Assembly (NCBI RefSeq): GCF_018139145.2
Contig: NC_059481.1
Span: forward strand, 10,156,368-10,220,367
Origin: Gymnogyps californianus
Lineage: Eukaryota; Chordata; Aves; Accipitriformes; Cathartidae
Direction: 5' to 3'
Length of the DNA: 64,000 nt
This document shows positions 39,001-53,700 of the stretch, one piece after another. Under the pieces are notes generated by a model. That model was not told the origin of the DNA, ran no database searches, and saw nothing but the letters and a program-made list of their open reading frames with translations. Both the position numbers and the translations under genes were made by a program. Position 1 is the first letter of the stretch; the number at the start of each line of letters is the position of its first letter.

Positions 39001-40410
39001 AAATCACAGCAAAATTTGAGAAGTTAATTTTTAGGAAAAAAGCTGTCTAAACTCTCTAAACACGTGTCTTCAACAGGATCTGTCATCTGAGACAAGACAA
39101 GACCAAGTGTAATGCACACTTCAGTTTTCAGGTGTAAATCAGAAGCAGCTCTAGTCTGGTTTGTTATTTAAACCAGTACAAGCAGGGGAAGACTCTGTCT
39201 TCTGACTCTTCTGGTAACAGTGTAAATGGCTCCTGACACTGCAGTACCAGGAGTCAAATGCGATCACTGGTCCAATTACATTTTGCTCAGACATGGTCCA
39301 TGCCTGCCTCTGCCAAGCAAAATAACTCTTCAATTACTGTATTCCTTATCCTTTAGTGAAGTTCTTCGTTTCACAAGAAACTCGACCATGAGTTCAGTCT
39401 TGACCACTGGTGAAACAGTGAATTGACTCGCCATAGTCGGGCTTGACTGTAGAATCTTTTTGCAGATGAAGATGTCAAAAGGCAATCTGTAGTGAGAATG
39501 ACAGCATGATTAACCAGAATGAGGCCTAAGTCAGAAGTAGTATGGACCACTGGGAAATTAAGGCACCAATTTTCACCGTCAAGATTGGCTGTGATAGGGC
39601 AGTATATCCTAGCAACAGCAGAAACCTTAACCTCACCATCACAGCAAAAACTAATTTTGTTGTTATCTGTTCCAATATCTTTTAATCAAAAACGTCTTTG
39701 AACAGAAAGTAAATACATGCCACTTTTCCTGGAAATGCTTTCTTCTCTAATTGGGAAATCCCTAATTCAGTGAATTAAATGTTACAAAAGCTTTAACACA
39801 AATTTAATTTACCTTACCTTTTTGAAAAAGTGTTGTGGGAAAGGCTCAGAATGTCTCTTTGCAGCTGCAACAGGTGAAGAGAAGTTTTAATGGGTAACAT
39901 GGTTTCAATCATGCTTAGGATAAATTCTGTATCTCAAAATCCATGTTATAAAAATGCATGTTATAGGTTGGACCGATCATGCAAACACCATTTAGAAAAA
40001 TTACTAGTGTATAGTAAGGACAACTTTCATAAGAAAGAAACTGTAGAATTAAACACTGTCTTTACGAAGGGCATATACTTCACATATGGTGGGGATTATA
40101 ACTTGAAAATCCTTTTATTTAAAGGATAATGTAGCTGTCTTCAAAGAACATGTGTTAGTTTGCTTTTTTACTTAGTAAAGGATTTCACAGTCAAATAGTC
40201 ATTTAAGTGGATTAGTTTGCATATTTTAAAAAAAGTACTGTCATGGTCTCAGCAGTACAGTTTGCTATGTTAGCTTTGAGTGACACTGGTAAATCTTTGG
40301 GTGGACCTCCATAATCCTAAACTTGGGTGGACACAGATTTTCTTCAATTATAGTTATGCAAAATAGAGATATTTTTACACTGTATTTTTCTGATGTGCAT
40401 GTATATGTGG

Positions 40411-40438
40411 ACATATATATGTAAAGGCATATATATGT
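40411..40438. repeat. AT-rich inverted repeat within TG/TA microsatellite
   Basis: ACATATATATG (40411-40421) and CATATATATGT (40428-40438) are exact reverse complements around TAAAGG. They are embedded in alternating TA/TG simple sequence (about 40398-40455). Most likely a low-complexity microsatellite. Confidence 0.9.
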
Positions 40439-43400
40439 GTGTGTATTTGTGTAGGTATAATCTGTAAGAGCAGACTCCTCTTCCATGTCCTGCCAGTTCC
40501 AGAGTCAGTTCTGCAATGAGAGTGCGTGAGGCCAGGACTGGAGCAGCAGGTCTGAAACTCATTTGTTTCCCTTTGGGGAAGTTCCATATCACCATTTGAA
40601 AATTGGGCAAACTTTCAAGTAGAAGGAGAGTTCTCTGCGGTTGCTCTGTTTAAACAGCTTTGAAAACCTTTAGAATGTGATTATTTTTTTTTTAGTCTGA
40701 TTTTCAAGGAGATATGCCAATATGTCTTGGTATTTCTGAAAATCAGGCTTTCTGTAGACTTGATATTGAGAAGGCTGCCCATGGATTACACTGGTATGTA
40801 CGTGGTAACATCAACGATACAAACATTTTTAAACATGGATACCTGAATGTAGATTCTAACTCATATTCCTACATCTAGGTAGAAGAAACTATATTTTCCA
40901 AGCTGTCAAGTGCATGTAGTGCTCTCTAATTGCAATGGGATTCATGGGCATGCATCACTCCTGAAATTCAGGTCACTTCTATTAGGAATCCAAATTAGGT
41001 TCAGTGTAAAGTGTATTCATTATGATTTCCAAATTTTGGCCAGATCCCAAGAATGTAGTATTTTTAGCATATAATCCAAACATAATAGCTTTGATAGTAG
41101 TAGTTGTTGCAAGTCCTGTACTGATAAAAAGTAAACCAGATCCTCCTTTTCAGTCTACCAGTTCTGGGAGATCAGAGCCACCATTTTGTAAATTTTGCAA
41201 GAAAACAAAATAGAGACAGAGAAATATTCCACTATTGTCCTGCTATACTGGTTGATTTACATGTGGAACATGTATTCCTATTAGCTTCCAGGAAAAGTTT
41301 GAAAATCTAGATGTGAAAGTTTGTCATGCTGTGAGCCAACTGTCTCATATTGATGCAAAAGGGAGAGAGGAAAAGCCAAGAAAATGCTTTAATTGATTCA
41401 TCAATGCACCAAAGTGTGAACAGGCGTGATGAAGTGTAAAGAGGGATGTGACACCAGTGTGGCAGAGCTGTCACAGTGGAAAGGATTTCCTGTAAAAGTG
41501 ATGGCACTTATATGTTATCTAGGCCTCCTGTCTGAGCTTTCATATTCCCTGGGAACTTATGTCTTAGGGGAAGTGTCTGAAGAACTTGAGAGCAGCCGGG
41601 TGTCATGCCATCTCAACAGGTAAACATACACAGGCTGTGAAGAACCTCTAGTCGTATCAAGTTTGGGAGTTACGGGGAGTAAGTAGTCTGACAGATCCAA
41701 ACAGTAACCCATCAACGGATATAATCTTGGGGGAGAGGTGGTAATCATTAACAGTGATTCTATGTGGTATCTTTTGTCCTAAAGCATCAATTTAAACAAA
41801 GTTTGAATTGGAATCAATATCCTCAGTGTTAAAATGATGCCCCCTCCAAGGTATAATGAAGCAGTCCCTAGGCATTGTACATTAGACTGTGTTTCAGGAT
41901 GGCAGGGTAAAACTGTGAAGGAGAGGCTATTGATAGTGAAATATAATTGTAGGAGATGGATTTGAGCCAGAGTATTGTACCAAAGGGTTGTTGCAAAGTT
42001 CTCCAAGGGATTTTTACTAAAGAGATTGTAGCGTGCATCTCATCCAAAGAATAGGAAATCAAAGAGGGTGGAAGCCCTTAGAGTCACTCTGAGGTTTTGG
42101 CTCTGGATTCATTTGATTAACTGGGTATGAATGTTACTGATTTAATATTGGTGCTGCTTACAAAACCTAAAATCACTGCTGTGGGGATATATTCAGTGTG
42201 TTAAGCTTGCTTGTAGGGGATTAGACATGTGAATTACTCTGAAAGGGGTTTTTGCCACCTTCAGAGAAATATGTTTGGGAAGGAACCCCTACTATTATGG
42301 CTTAGGCAATTTGCTTTTGCATTCAGAGATGCAACAGTTCCTATCTTGCTCTGCGAAACCAGAGATTCAAATGTGGTCTTGAACAGAAAACATTGCAGAG
42401 GTACAAATGCAAGCATGTGTTACTACTACTACGGTTACTCTGCCACTTTGAAAATCACTAGTCAGACTTCATTTGTAATATCTGCAATTCTGCAATGTAT
42501 TACAGGAAGGTCATTGCTGACTGAGCTTGTAAAAGTGCAGTGGAAGGCAAACAAATGCATGATTTAGGGTTTTGAAAGTGTAACTTATAAAGAAAGATTG
42601 ACCTAACCTGTATTCTGTAAGTTAGAGAAAAAAGATTTGAAGGAGTGAGGAATACTGGTATGGGCAAAAAATACTGAAGTCAACTGGAGACAGATATATG
42701 TTCTAGTTCCACACAGATCATATAGCATCACCAAATCAATGGCATGTCTGAGGCTAATTTAGACCACTATTAACTGTATTACCATAAGGCAGATGACTGC
42801 TGACCCCAGACCCTGTGTTTGGTGCTGTGCCCAGCCAGGGAGCAGACAGGAGAAGAGGGGGCTGCGAGGTACCTTGGGCCAGAACAGCAGGCAGTAGCTC
42901 AGCACGGGCCTGAACTCATTATATCAAGGGCTTGGCTGGCATCATAGGGAATGGGACTTTTAAACTGACATTTAGCTGAGGGTGATGAAATCCCTCTGTA
43001 GCTTTCCAGAGGTTCCTGGAAAGCTCAACCCAACTGAGAGGACAATGCAGGAGAGGATGCAAGTGCCCTTTTAAAAAAAAAAAAAAAAGACAAAAAGAAG
43101 GTGATGGGATGAGATGGAGAGGCAGGAACTGACCTCTGGCAGTGAGAGTCAGGAGATGTAGGGAAAATAAGATGTGCCTTGCAAATAAGAAAGGAAAAAG
43201 TGTTTTTTATACTTCAGAGAAGGTGGAACCAAACCAAGAGTGTTAGAGGAGGTCAGAGAATGTGGAAAATTATCTTGAAGTAGGACCCCAATTAGATACA
43301 GTTAGAAAGTATGGCATTATTTGAGTGTTGCTGTGAAGAAGCATAATGCTGGCTAAGAATCTAAGAGTTCAAAGCAATTCATTTGGTTACTGCTTGTACT

Positions 43401-46333
43401 CCAGCTAAATGGAAAGGAAGGCAGAGTCTGAACTGATGGGTTTGTATGTTCATCTCCCTAATTTCTTGTGCAATTGTAAAGACTGGTGCAGCAGGCAAGG
43501 ATAGGGGTGTGTACTAGCCAGCTACACACTTTATATCTTGAAAGATGTGTATGTGATGTTGCCATTGCTCCTCTCAGAGTGAGATTACACAGTGTATTTA
43601 TTGTGTTGCAGCTGTACGTTATCTGTAGTGGGAAAGATTTTGAAACAATTCCATTTGTGATTTTTTGTTCTGTTTTCACAAATCTACAACAGTATAGATG
43701 CTAAATGACCTTCGAATGATTGGACATTTGCATCAACATTTCACTTTTGATTTTTCTGAAGTTTTAAGGTCTGAATCTTTATGTATATGGAGACAAATGC
43801 TCCTGTTCTGTAACATGGCTGTGATCCAGGTCTTTAAGAATGAGTTTGTGAGATGCCTAAAAACATTTTTTGCTGGTAAAAATTGATTTCCAATCAGTAT
43901 GATATCACATGAAATTGAGTCTTTCACTTAAAGTGAATTTGTACAAAGACCAATTACCATTGATTTCTAAGTTCCAAATTGTACCTTTCTTTCAACTACA
44001 AACACAGCAAAGACAGCTATAGGGGCATAACCCAGAACTGAGGTTTCTCACTCTGTCAGTAGTAAGAAGATAGTTCAGGTTTCCCCACTGTACAAGGAAC
44101 TGCTGGGTGGAGATACAATTCCTCACCTAGCCATATGCCACCTGCTCTGTCAGAAATGAGAGACATTGCTAGAAAAAAGCATGAAGACAGGTACTGGGAA
44201 TGACAGTGGGAGGAGATCAAACAGAAGGTGTAAAAAGTCTTTAATTAAAATTTAAGGACTGCTGCTTAAAGTAAGATCACTGCTTTAAAGAGATGAACAG
44301 ATTTTCATGCCATGTGAGAAGCTAGAATTTCAGGACTTTATAAGGATACTTGCATTCATCTGAGGAACAAAATCAGGATAGACAATCTGAATATCTAGCT
44401 TTTTCTTGATTTGATATTCATCAGTCTTAGGGATAAAATGGTCCCATTCCAATAATATCTGAGTATTCTACAAACATGAATATCCAGCTCTGGGAAATAT
44501 TGATATGCTATTTTTCCTTATTTGCTGTCTGGAAAACTGAATAGAAAAATGAAATTGTGTGACCATGATCACACAAAAAATTGTGACAGATGGTATAACT
44601 TACTCAGATTAATACCCTGTCTCCCTTCACCATCATCTTATGAAAAATGCTGATGTGTCATTTTGGGCTAGGGACTTCATGACTGGTAAAAAACAGGTAC
44701 AGGTTTAATGCTGATAACATCAAAGAACTGTATTCTGCTTTTTCTGTCATGTGTTCCTATCCTTCTATCAAACAAAACAGGTGAGGACCAACTGGCTTAT
44801 AGGCAAGAAACTTAACATACATCACCAAACTTGGAACACACTGAGAGAATAAATGGCATTCGTAACTTGAAAACACTTCAGCAGCTGAGGTATGGTTTCA
44901 GTTCATGAAACCATCTGTAGTGCAGAATTTGTAACAGCGAGCAAGCATCTGAATGTTTCGGCTAGCAAGAGCTCAAAGAGCAAATTGAAAGAAGGTCTGT
45001 ATTGCTAACAAAGTGCAATATAATGTCAGCTTTTGCCAATGAACTGGCCTATATTGAAGTGGTGTTTTATCTTCTATATTCAACTGATATTCCTCATACT
45101 GCATTAATAAAGGACATGGTTTGGGTTAATACAATGTCTAAATCTCCTGAAGCCACAAACTGCCCCTGATCACTCACCTCTGCATGGCAGAGCTTCATGA
45201 GCTGCAGGTGCATTGTGGACTGCTTGCCACAGTATGAATTATGGGACTTCTACCTCTTTTCTCCCACCCACAGAGGAAGGTCTTCCTCCCATGAGAAGAA
45301 AGTCTTGCACTGTCCTGGAGAGTCCCTGGCCGTAGAGTCTCTTCCAGGCAGGTCTGAGCTGACTTCGGACAGAGAGGAGCCACCAGGAAAGAGCCTGGGG
45401 TGAATCTGAGCTTCAGGAATCTATGGCCATGGACAAACCAGGCAAACACAGAGTGGGGCAGCTTTTCACATGGTGCCTTGTGCCAGGGACAAACCAGGCT
45501 CAGCTCTCTAGATTAAAGGATTGGCAAATCCTGTGCTGCTTATCTCCTATGCTGAGCTCTCCATTGGTGCTGGATTCCTTCTATGTATTTTTTTAATCTA
45601 CAGTAAGCTTTTCATCATTGTTGAACTCAAGATTTGTTAACCAAGTCACTGTTTTCTGCAAGATACAATTCCTGTAAGGACACTTATTTGTCCCTCTTTT
45701 TTCTTTTGCATCACACATTTACAAAAAAGGAAAGCATCTACAGCTTTTTAAAAACCTTCAGAAATGTGTCTGCTCTGTGGTCGTGAAGAACCCCAATCTG
45801 TGAGCTAGAAAACGGGACATTTTTTCCCAGCAGGTCAATAAAATGATAGATGGATTTGAGTAGAACTGCAGTGGAGGGCACACACTTCATTTTCTGTAGA
45901 AATAGCTGAAAGACAATTTTATACTGAAGTGGATAATATTGGACTGTCTTACAATGCACCAAAATAAACTAGAGAAGATTGCCAGGACTATGCATATTCA
46001 CTTGCATCAGCTTTCACATCTCTCTATAATACACATTAGGGTGAGCGGCAGATTTGGATACAATCTCCGGAGGGGAAAAAAGTAATGGTAGCTAGGTTTT
46101 GGTAAATGTAGTACATATTGGGTTTATATTTAGATACATCAAAGTCTGATTTTCCTCTCTCTATGATCGACCTCTCTTGATTTCAGAAGAGTTATTCTTG
46201 ATTTATACTTGTGAGGAGAAGAGAATCCCACTCCTGAGACTGAAATTTTTTCCCCATTATCCACATGCTGAACACTGTTGTTGTTCCTGCCAGGTGCTGA
46301 GTCCCTCTGGGGGTGCCTCAGCTCTCACTGCAG

Positions 46334-46376
46334 TATTCTGCATTTCACTGCAGCCCACTATGAATTCTGCATTTCA
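46334..46376. repeat. Direct repeat, 30-bp period
   Basis: ATTCTGCATTTCA occurs at 46334-46346 and again at 46364-46376. A small local duplication. Confidence 0.85.
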
Positions 46377-47302
46377 GCCCTGCCGAATCCTGCAGTCCTA
46401 TGAAAATGTACAAGTGGTAGAAGATTAGCAGGCAGTATTTTAATTCAGCAGTTTGTGTTCTACTTGGTTGTAAAATAAAGAATTAATTTTGCTGACTCTT
46501 CCGTACACTGTTTTGAAACTCCTAAATATCTTTGCACGTAACAGATTCTATTACAACATTACATCAACAGCAAAGATAGCTGATTTAAAAGATTACAGAC
46601 TTTTATAAAGACTTTTCTCAGGCACAATCAGTGCTGACCAGTTATGAGCTCCACTCTCCAGGGTAGGTTTACAAAAGAACGTAGGCATTTTAAGATGATG
46701 TCAGGGAAAATCCATGGTAGATTGGCACAAATGTCTAAGCGGACACCTATCTGCCCTCTTAGGCACTTGCATACCTTTGATTACTGTGGCTAGTCTACAA
46801 ATATATTAACTGAGATAAGTTAAAGAATCATATTTGAAATATGTCAGTATAAATCCTCAATTGAGTATGCTGGATATAAATATTTGTTTAAAATGTTTAA
46901 GATAGCAGCATAAACTAAAGTTACAATTACAACCTATATATGTCTTTTACTAAATATTTCTATTTAAAAATGTCTAAAACTGAAAACTAAACCCCTAAGC
47001 GCTAAAAACCTAAAAGTCCTTGTGCTGACCCGCTGGAAAAGTCTGAAAAGTATTCAATAGCTCTCAGAACTCTTTCATTTCTTGCCCTTAGAGTGCTGCT
47101 TTGGCCATTAGACAGAGCTGCAGATTAAAACAAGTAGCTTCTTGTACAACCACTGAAATGGTAAAAAGTAACCTCAGAGGCTGTGGTTGTTAGTGGAGCT
47201 GGTTTCACCTTGGGTGAGAACATTGCTCCAGTTCAAAGGGAATTTCAGCTACCACATGCCCCAGGTGCTCAGGTGAGAGCAGTCTACCTTGAGCACAGAG
47301 AA

Positions 47303-47330
47303 GATGCTGCAGTGGCAGGGCTGCAGCATC
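47303..47330. repeat. Perfect 10-bp GC-rich inverted repeat, 8-nt loop
   Basis: GATGCTGCAG (47303-47312) and CTGCAGCATC (47321-47330) are exact reverse complements around TGGCAGGG. The stem is more stable than others in the window, but it is too short for a microRNA precursor. Confidence 0.9.
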
Positions 47331-50300
47331 ACTGCCTGGGACCCAGGATGCAGTGTAAATACGTAACAAAAAGGCAACCTTTTTCCCAAAGAGCCTCTAG
47401 AGCCTCCACAGCGTGGTTCATGTGCTGTGACTTCAAGCTGTGAAAAAAGCTCTCAGGTGTCGTAGACATCTTGACTGGCATTTGCTTCACTTAACAGACT
47501 GACAAATGCTCCCACTCTTGTGATAATAATCAGGACTGAGAGAGAAAGAGGGTCCTGGGACAGCTGCTGCAATGTAGGAGGGGATCCGCTCACTCAGTGT
47601 GGCTCCTTCAAGAGGTAGATAGAAATAAGTGGTGGGCACCTTCCAAAAACCTCAAGCAGATGGAAGCGTTTGTTGTTCCATTTTAGATTTGCAGATTGGA
47701 TTTCCTGCAAAAATGAAAACTGCAGCTCCACCACTTAAAGGGCAAACCAAATGAAAGGAGCTGTTTCTGTTCAGCTGTAGACTCACACATAGATGTAGGA
47801 GTTCCATCTCCATTAAATGTCTCCCTAAGCCTTTGGGGTGATGGAGCTTATGGGGGGGGTTCCCCATTTTGTCTGTTCTGAATATCTCTGCCCTTGATAA
47901 CCTCTATCTGCAGCCTTTTGTGAAGGCTCATTGTCTTTAAAGGCTGTGCACCTTGTCTTGGATAGTGTCTTTAATTTGGAGATTTTTTCTCTATCACCAT
48001 TGTATTGCAAAACTTCCCCTGTTTAAGGCATTAAGGTAATCAAGAATAAAATGTGTGATGGTGGCCAGTTTCCCTGTTAGAATAAGCAGGTAGAGCTCCA
48101 CCGACTTTAATGGTTTCTGACAGTTGTGAATTTGATCCCATACCTTCCTTGTATAATAAGATTTAAAATAATGTGAGTTTAGGGTAGGGCAGGAAGCCCT
48201 GGATGAAATATCTTATTGCATTGATTGGTCTCTTATTTTCTGTCCTATGAGAATACCCAAGTTGCAAATAAAGGGTCAAGAAGGACATTTAACAATATAC
48301 GGTCTATACAGTATTAAAAGACCATCTCACAGTTAATCATATGATTAATTTCTACAAGAAGGCTCCACTAAGTCTGCAATAAAAAGAAGTAATGAGGTTT
48401 TATAATAAAATTGAAAAGCTTCTGTGATGCACACAGAAGTCTTTTATATAGAAAGGTAAGAAAAATCAGTTGTCTTCCTTTCAGTCCATAGATTGCTGCA
48501 ATAGCTTTCTCTGTGAGGGCTCTTGGGCTCTGGAATGACATCTAGCTCTGACTTGAAATGATCAAGTTAAAGGACATGTTTTAGGACCCTTTTCCTTTTG
48601 CAAGATGTATTTAAAGAGTGAGAGGAGGTTCACAAACTGTCTAATGCACTGTTATTAGGTTACTGGCATTTTATAGTAAGAGTCGCTGATCTGCAGAAGG
48701 GTTGAGTCTGAGGTGTATAGGATGGCACTGTAATTGTATAAGAGCTGCCTGGTTCCTCAGAGACTGTGTGGAGGCACACATTGATGTTACAAATGGCAAG
48801 CAATAAATCTTACTGCAATGCTACAGCAGCCATTGTTGTAGTGACTTGGCACTTATGCTCTGTATTATAAGGATTTTCAGCAAGCATGTTAAATTCTGCT
48901 GAAAAGCTCAAGATGCACATAAGGACATCTGCTTTCCTGAGGACTAGAAAGATCAAGAATCTGTGAAAAATGCACAGTTGAAGCAGAGGGCCCAGAATAA
49001 AGCAGCTGAATACTAATCCACTGGCAAACCATGCTGTAAACTGGTTTTACTTGAGTGCTACAGCAAACTGAAGAGAGCTCGCTTGTACGGAATCTAAATC
49101 ATGAGGCTGTAGGGAGAGAAACCCGCATCTTGTGAACCTGGCACTCAGTCAGTTCTCTGCTCACCAGAGAAGATGGCAACTGTTGAAAACATCAGGGAGG
49201 TCTTGTGCTTTCTGTTGAGGATCCATCCAATAAGGTGTTTTAGAGCAGCATGTCCTCGCAATGTGCCGTAGTTGGTACTTCAGCTCATAGGAAGCAATTT
49301 TTCTGCGAAATCACATTTGCTGTCTCCCCATTGAGGCTAGTAATAGGCTTGGCAATGCACTAGTAGTCCAGGTGAACCTAACTTTAAGGTCTATTAAGTG
49401 GATTTTGGTAGCAGAGTACATTTAACGTGTATGGATATGTATTTTGCTAGATTTACCATGTCAATCTAGTCACCAATGATTAGTCAGTATATAACATTTC
49501 CAGGACAGCAGTTACTGTGCTATTTGATTCTTAATGCTCCCTTCTGTAGGTAGTTAAGTTATATCCTGGATGGTACGTCAGCTTACCTCATTGTAGGTAA
49601 TCAAAACAAAAGTATATCTGGTTTGTGCCTTTGGACACTATTTGCACAGAGGCCACTATGTAGAACATACTATCTAAAGTTATCAAAGTCTCCCAGGCTC
49701 CAGAAGACCAGGCATTCCTGACTGGAGCAAGCCATTAATTCAGTGGCATCCTGCTTGGCTGTAAATACAATGGTGAAAAATCTGCAGAGACTCCCAGTCT
49801 GGTCCTCAGGGAGAACCAAAAAAATAGTCATAAGGCCAATCTGACAGTCCCACTTATTCTGACTGTGAAATTCTTTTGGTTTATGGACATGAAGGATTTG
49901 AGGCATTTCTAAAGAGTCAAATATTGCTCAAAAATTAGCAACGTTGTGCACAGGAACCAATTTTCACTACTTGGAATCTTTTCTGATTTTTTTCCTCAGC
50001 ATAACTTTGAACACAACCCCTTGAGATGAGGTTGTTTTAGGGTTCTGACTCTTTATAAACAGAATATGCCGTTAAAATACAAAGGACAGTTTCTCACCTT
50101 TTATAAGTCTGCATAATTTTCTAATTTCATTGATGTAATCTGTCTTTTGGGTAAACGTGCTAATTTTAAACATCTAATATAGGAATAACCTTTTCAAAAT
50201 GTATTAGTTTTCCATATTTTAAAAAAAACCCAACAGTTATTTTGACCTATCTCTGTGCAAGAAGTATTTTGGATTTGACCAATATGTGTGTTTTCTAGCA

Positions 50301-50572
50301 AAACTCATACACGACTCCAGTTCTAAACCCAAAGATCCTACTTAAGTTTACAGAGTCTCTTTTAGGGTTGGAACCTCACTTGGGGTTGAAATGTGCCTTA
50401 TTTTGTCTTTTGGTAGGAGTTCAGGAGTAGAAGGAGTGTCATGCTTTTTGCAAGTAGAAAGGTCTTTAGGGAATTCTGTGATAACTCTTCTTCAAAAAGA
50501 CCATCAGATTCTGACTGATTCATGTAGAAAATGTCCTCAGGCAGATCAAGTTCTATGAGAACTTCTACGAAC

Positions 50573-50612
50573 TTCCATACAAAGTTTCTCCCTTCCATAC
50601 GAAGTTTCTCCC
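50573..50612. repeat. 20-bp tandem duplication
   Basis: TTCCATACAAAGTTTCTCCC (50573-50592) is followed at once by a copy differing only at the ninth base, A to G (50593-50612). It ends 32 bases before the long A run. Confidence 0.95.
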
Positions 50613-50643
50613 TTTAGTTTACTCTAAAACCTTTTTCCCTCTT

Positions 50644-50644
<1 letters not shown>

Positions 50645-50728
<84 letters not shown>
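50645..50728. repeat. Homopolymer, 84 A
   Basis: An uninterrupted run of 84 A, by far the longest homopolymer in the window. It could be an expanded poly-A tail or a sequencing or assembly length artefact. The sequence to its left shows no recognisable retrocopy, and no clear target-site duplication flanks it. The long run of Phe codons on the minus strand is a by-product, not a protein. Confidence 0.97.
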
Positions 50729-50730
<2 letters not shown>

Positions 50731-53700
50731 CGTACAGGCAAGATGAAGGAATGGTAGGTCTACAGAGTTGGGCAAGCTAGAATGAAAGCATTGCAAATAT
50801 GCAACCAATAAAACACGCAGTTTGAGTGGACTAGCCATATAGTTGCATGCAATTCCAAAGATTACGGTGAAACTAAGCTAAATAATTTTTTAGAAGCAAC
50901 CGAAGAATTGCACAGAATGTCAGTGTCTGCAGGTCTCAGAAAGCACTTATGATTGAATATCAGGCAGAAACTGATCTCTGGATTTGTAGTTTTGTTTGCT
51001 ATTATGGTTTTTACAGCATACTGAGATAAATTGATGTTTCTGCTAAAGGGATTACATACCTTGGAAATCTCCTCCACTGCAGAATCTGCCTTTAAGAAAG
51101 CATTTCTTATGAGATCTACCCTAATGCACTAAATATGCTTTTAGACTGAAGTACTGGAAGTACTCTGTGATCCCTCTTCTGCATTGCTTAATAACAGTAG
51201 GACAAATCCAGGAGTCCTTATAAAATCTTTACTGAAATCATTAGGCATTTTGTCTGATTAGGGATCAACTATAAAATGACCAGAGGCTTCATGACTTTTC
51301 CTCATGGGACTCCAAAGGCTGATCAAAGTTAGATTACTAATGCTGTGTGACTTATTCCCTTATGACTAAAATTTAAAGGGCACAAAAATAGGTTAAAACA
51401 GGAGACAGTCATCAATTCTAAAATATTGGAAAACCTGTTAATCTAAGAGGCACAAGTGAAACATATGCTTGTATATTTTATTTTCATGTATTTCATACAT
51501 ACACACATTTTCATTCTCATCTTTCATGTGTTACCATGAACACATAAGCATGCAAGAATATGGAAAACAGACTTAGTATTATGTTATCTGCAATACCGGT
51601 GTTGATGAAATACTAATAGTGAAATACATAACAAAACAATCACTGCCACAAAAGCATCAGGTGTACAGAGTTACATACACCACTTCAAGCTATGGAAAAA
51701 CAGTTCACATGAGTCAAAAATTATGGAAATTTTCCTCTATGTATATATGAACTGTTTAAATTGCAATATGAAGGATGTAGGCAGTGTGTAGGATAAGAGC
51801 TTTTGTGGGTGAAATCCTTGTCCATTGCTGTCAAAGGGGAAATTCCAATTTGCCATGGGCATAAAACTTTATTATTTGTCATTGCATCTGCCCTGCTAAT
51901 ATTAACATTGGCTGCTTTCCCCAAACTACATGAAGATGTAAGCCGTTGGCAGTCCTGGTGACAATATGTAAATTACTCAGAGTGAACCTAATCTTGTATA
52001 ATAAATGCCAATTTGACTCTAAATTTGTTAACAATAATTTAATGTGGTAATTGAGGTCAAGGGATACTCCAGTTAGATGCTAAGCTATCTATAACTGTCA
52101 ATGTTAAATAGTACTTAGGTATCCTTGCTGAAAATCAGATATCCAGGTTAACATATATCATTGGGGTTTTGCAGCCAGAAATCAAATAAAGTGTATTAGT
52201 CTTGGCAGCATGTAAGTATATTAGTTTACAAATGTGCAGCTGCAACTATCCATAGCTTTTTGGACTTGTTTTGTATCACAACAGACCAGTAATTGCACTT
52301 TTTCCTGTTCTGTATATAATTTTGATTAGAAATCAAGTAATAAATATATGCCTAAAGGCTTCTGGAAATTAACTGGCATGTTTCTGTTCTGTCAGCTGAT
52401 TGACAAGGTTCAATTTTAACCAATTTTATTCATGGTTTCACTTATCATTGCTTCTTTAAAAAGCTTTCCAACATTGTGATAGACATGCAAGTGATGAACT
52501 TCTATAGCAACTACACTGGACTGAAAGGGTTTTGCCTATTAAAATGTTCTGATTTTCCCTGAAGCTGTTGGCATTCATCAAAAATATGTAGGCAATTGTG
52601 AGTCAATGTGTGTCCATTCTGTTTTTACAGCTTGGATGTAACTGCAGCAGGTATGGGGGGAAGTTTTAGGCAATAACCTCCCTCATTCCCCCTCCATTTA
52701 GCATGGACTGTAAACATGAAGGGTCCTACCTTTCCCTCATACCCAGGAGCAAATTTATAATAGGTAATATGAACAGCTTTTTTTAGGCTCAAGGATATCT
52801 AAAAATTTCTTTTTTAAAATGTGGAGAAGGTTGGGGGTTTTGTTTCAGTTGGGTACCTTTTTTTGTGAATGTTTCAGCTAAGTGTTATTTCAGCCAAAGC
52901 AGACTTGTGCCAATTTCCTTATCCTAGTTTTGTCCCTTGTTAAATGGTCACTATGTTCAGCATAAGAGAAAACATCTCCAATGGAAGTCAGCCTCCTTCA
53001 GTGTCATTAGCCCCCCTATCTGCAAGGGAAATCATCAACTGAGAGTAGTAGCCTGTCTCCTTACGCTACACGTGATAGCATACAGCAGCTCTGGGACCAC
53101 CAGTGCAGCCTCCTGCACAATGTGTGTGAAAGGGATTATGTAAAAAACACAGCATGAGTCCCTCACTTTCCTTCGTCCCACATAAGGAGAATGGTCTCCT
53201 TATGACAAAAAGGCCTGGGAAATCCCCATGCAGCCCTTTGCGCTGTCAGGGAGTTTCCATGCGCTGTGGGACAAGTTACAGAATTTCTTTGCACCACCCT
53301 CAGTGGTGAGAAAATGCAGAGCTGTCATATTTTACATGCACAGATACTGCTCTTTAAAATAAGTCCTCAGATATTTCACACACTCAGATGCAGGGAGCTA
53401 CTGATGAAGTGGACACAAGGCTATGGTGGATGAGAGGGAGATGGGTTTAAAGTACTACAGAATGGCAAGGAGTTTAGTAATGGAAATAATTTTAAAATAA
53501 TAGATGTGGAAAATGTGGTGGTCCTAGCTCATTCAGTTCCAACAGCACCTGTGTGGGACAGGCAAACAGCTTCTTCTCTGGTACTCCCTACAACTGGAGC
53601 CCTGTTCTTAGTGGAGGACTACATGTGTTAATGGCCTAATAATAACTATATCCAACAGGTTCAGAGGAATTACTGTTTAATCCAGGATTTCAAACCTTAA

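Larger units (their letters stand above)
36018..50572. other. AT-rich unique sequence, no gene seen
   Basis: No coding sequence is supported. Moderately GC-richer patches lie at about 42800-43060, 45170-45500 and 47170-47600, with open frames on both strands but no recognisable protein. There is a 16-A run at 43073-43088. Local repeats and hairpins at 38957-39000, 40411-40438, 46334-46376 and 47303-47330 are listed separately. Confidence 0.6.

Noticed and set aside
50614..50838. Minus-strand open frame with a long poly-Phe run
   Set aside because: It is a translation of the 84-A homopolymer and has no protein character outside it.
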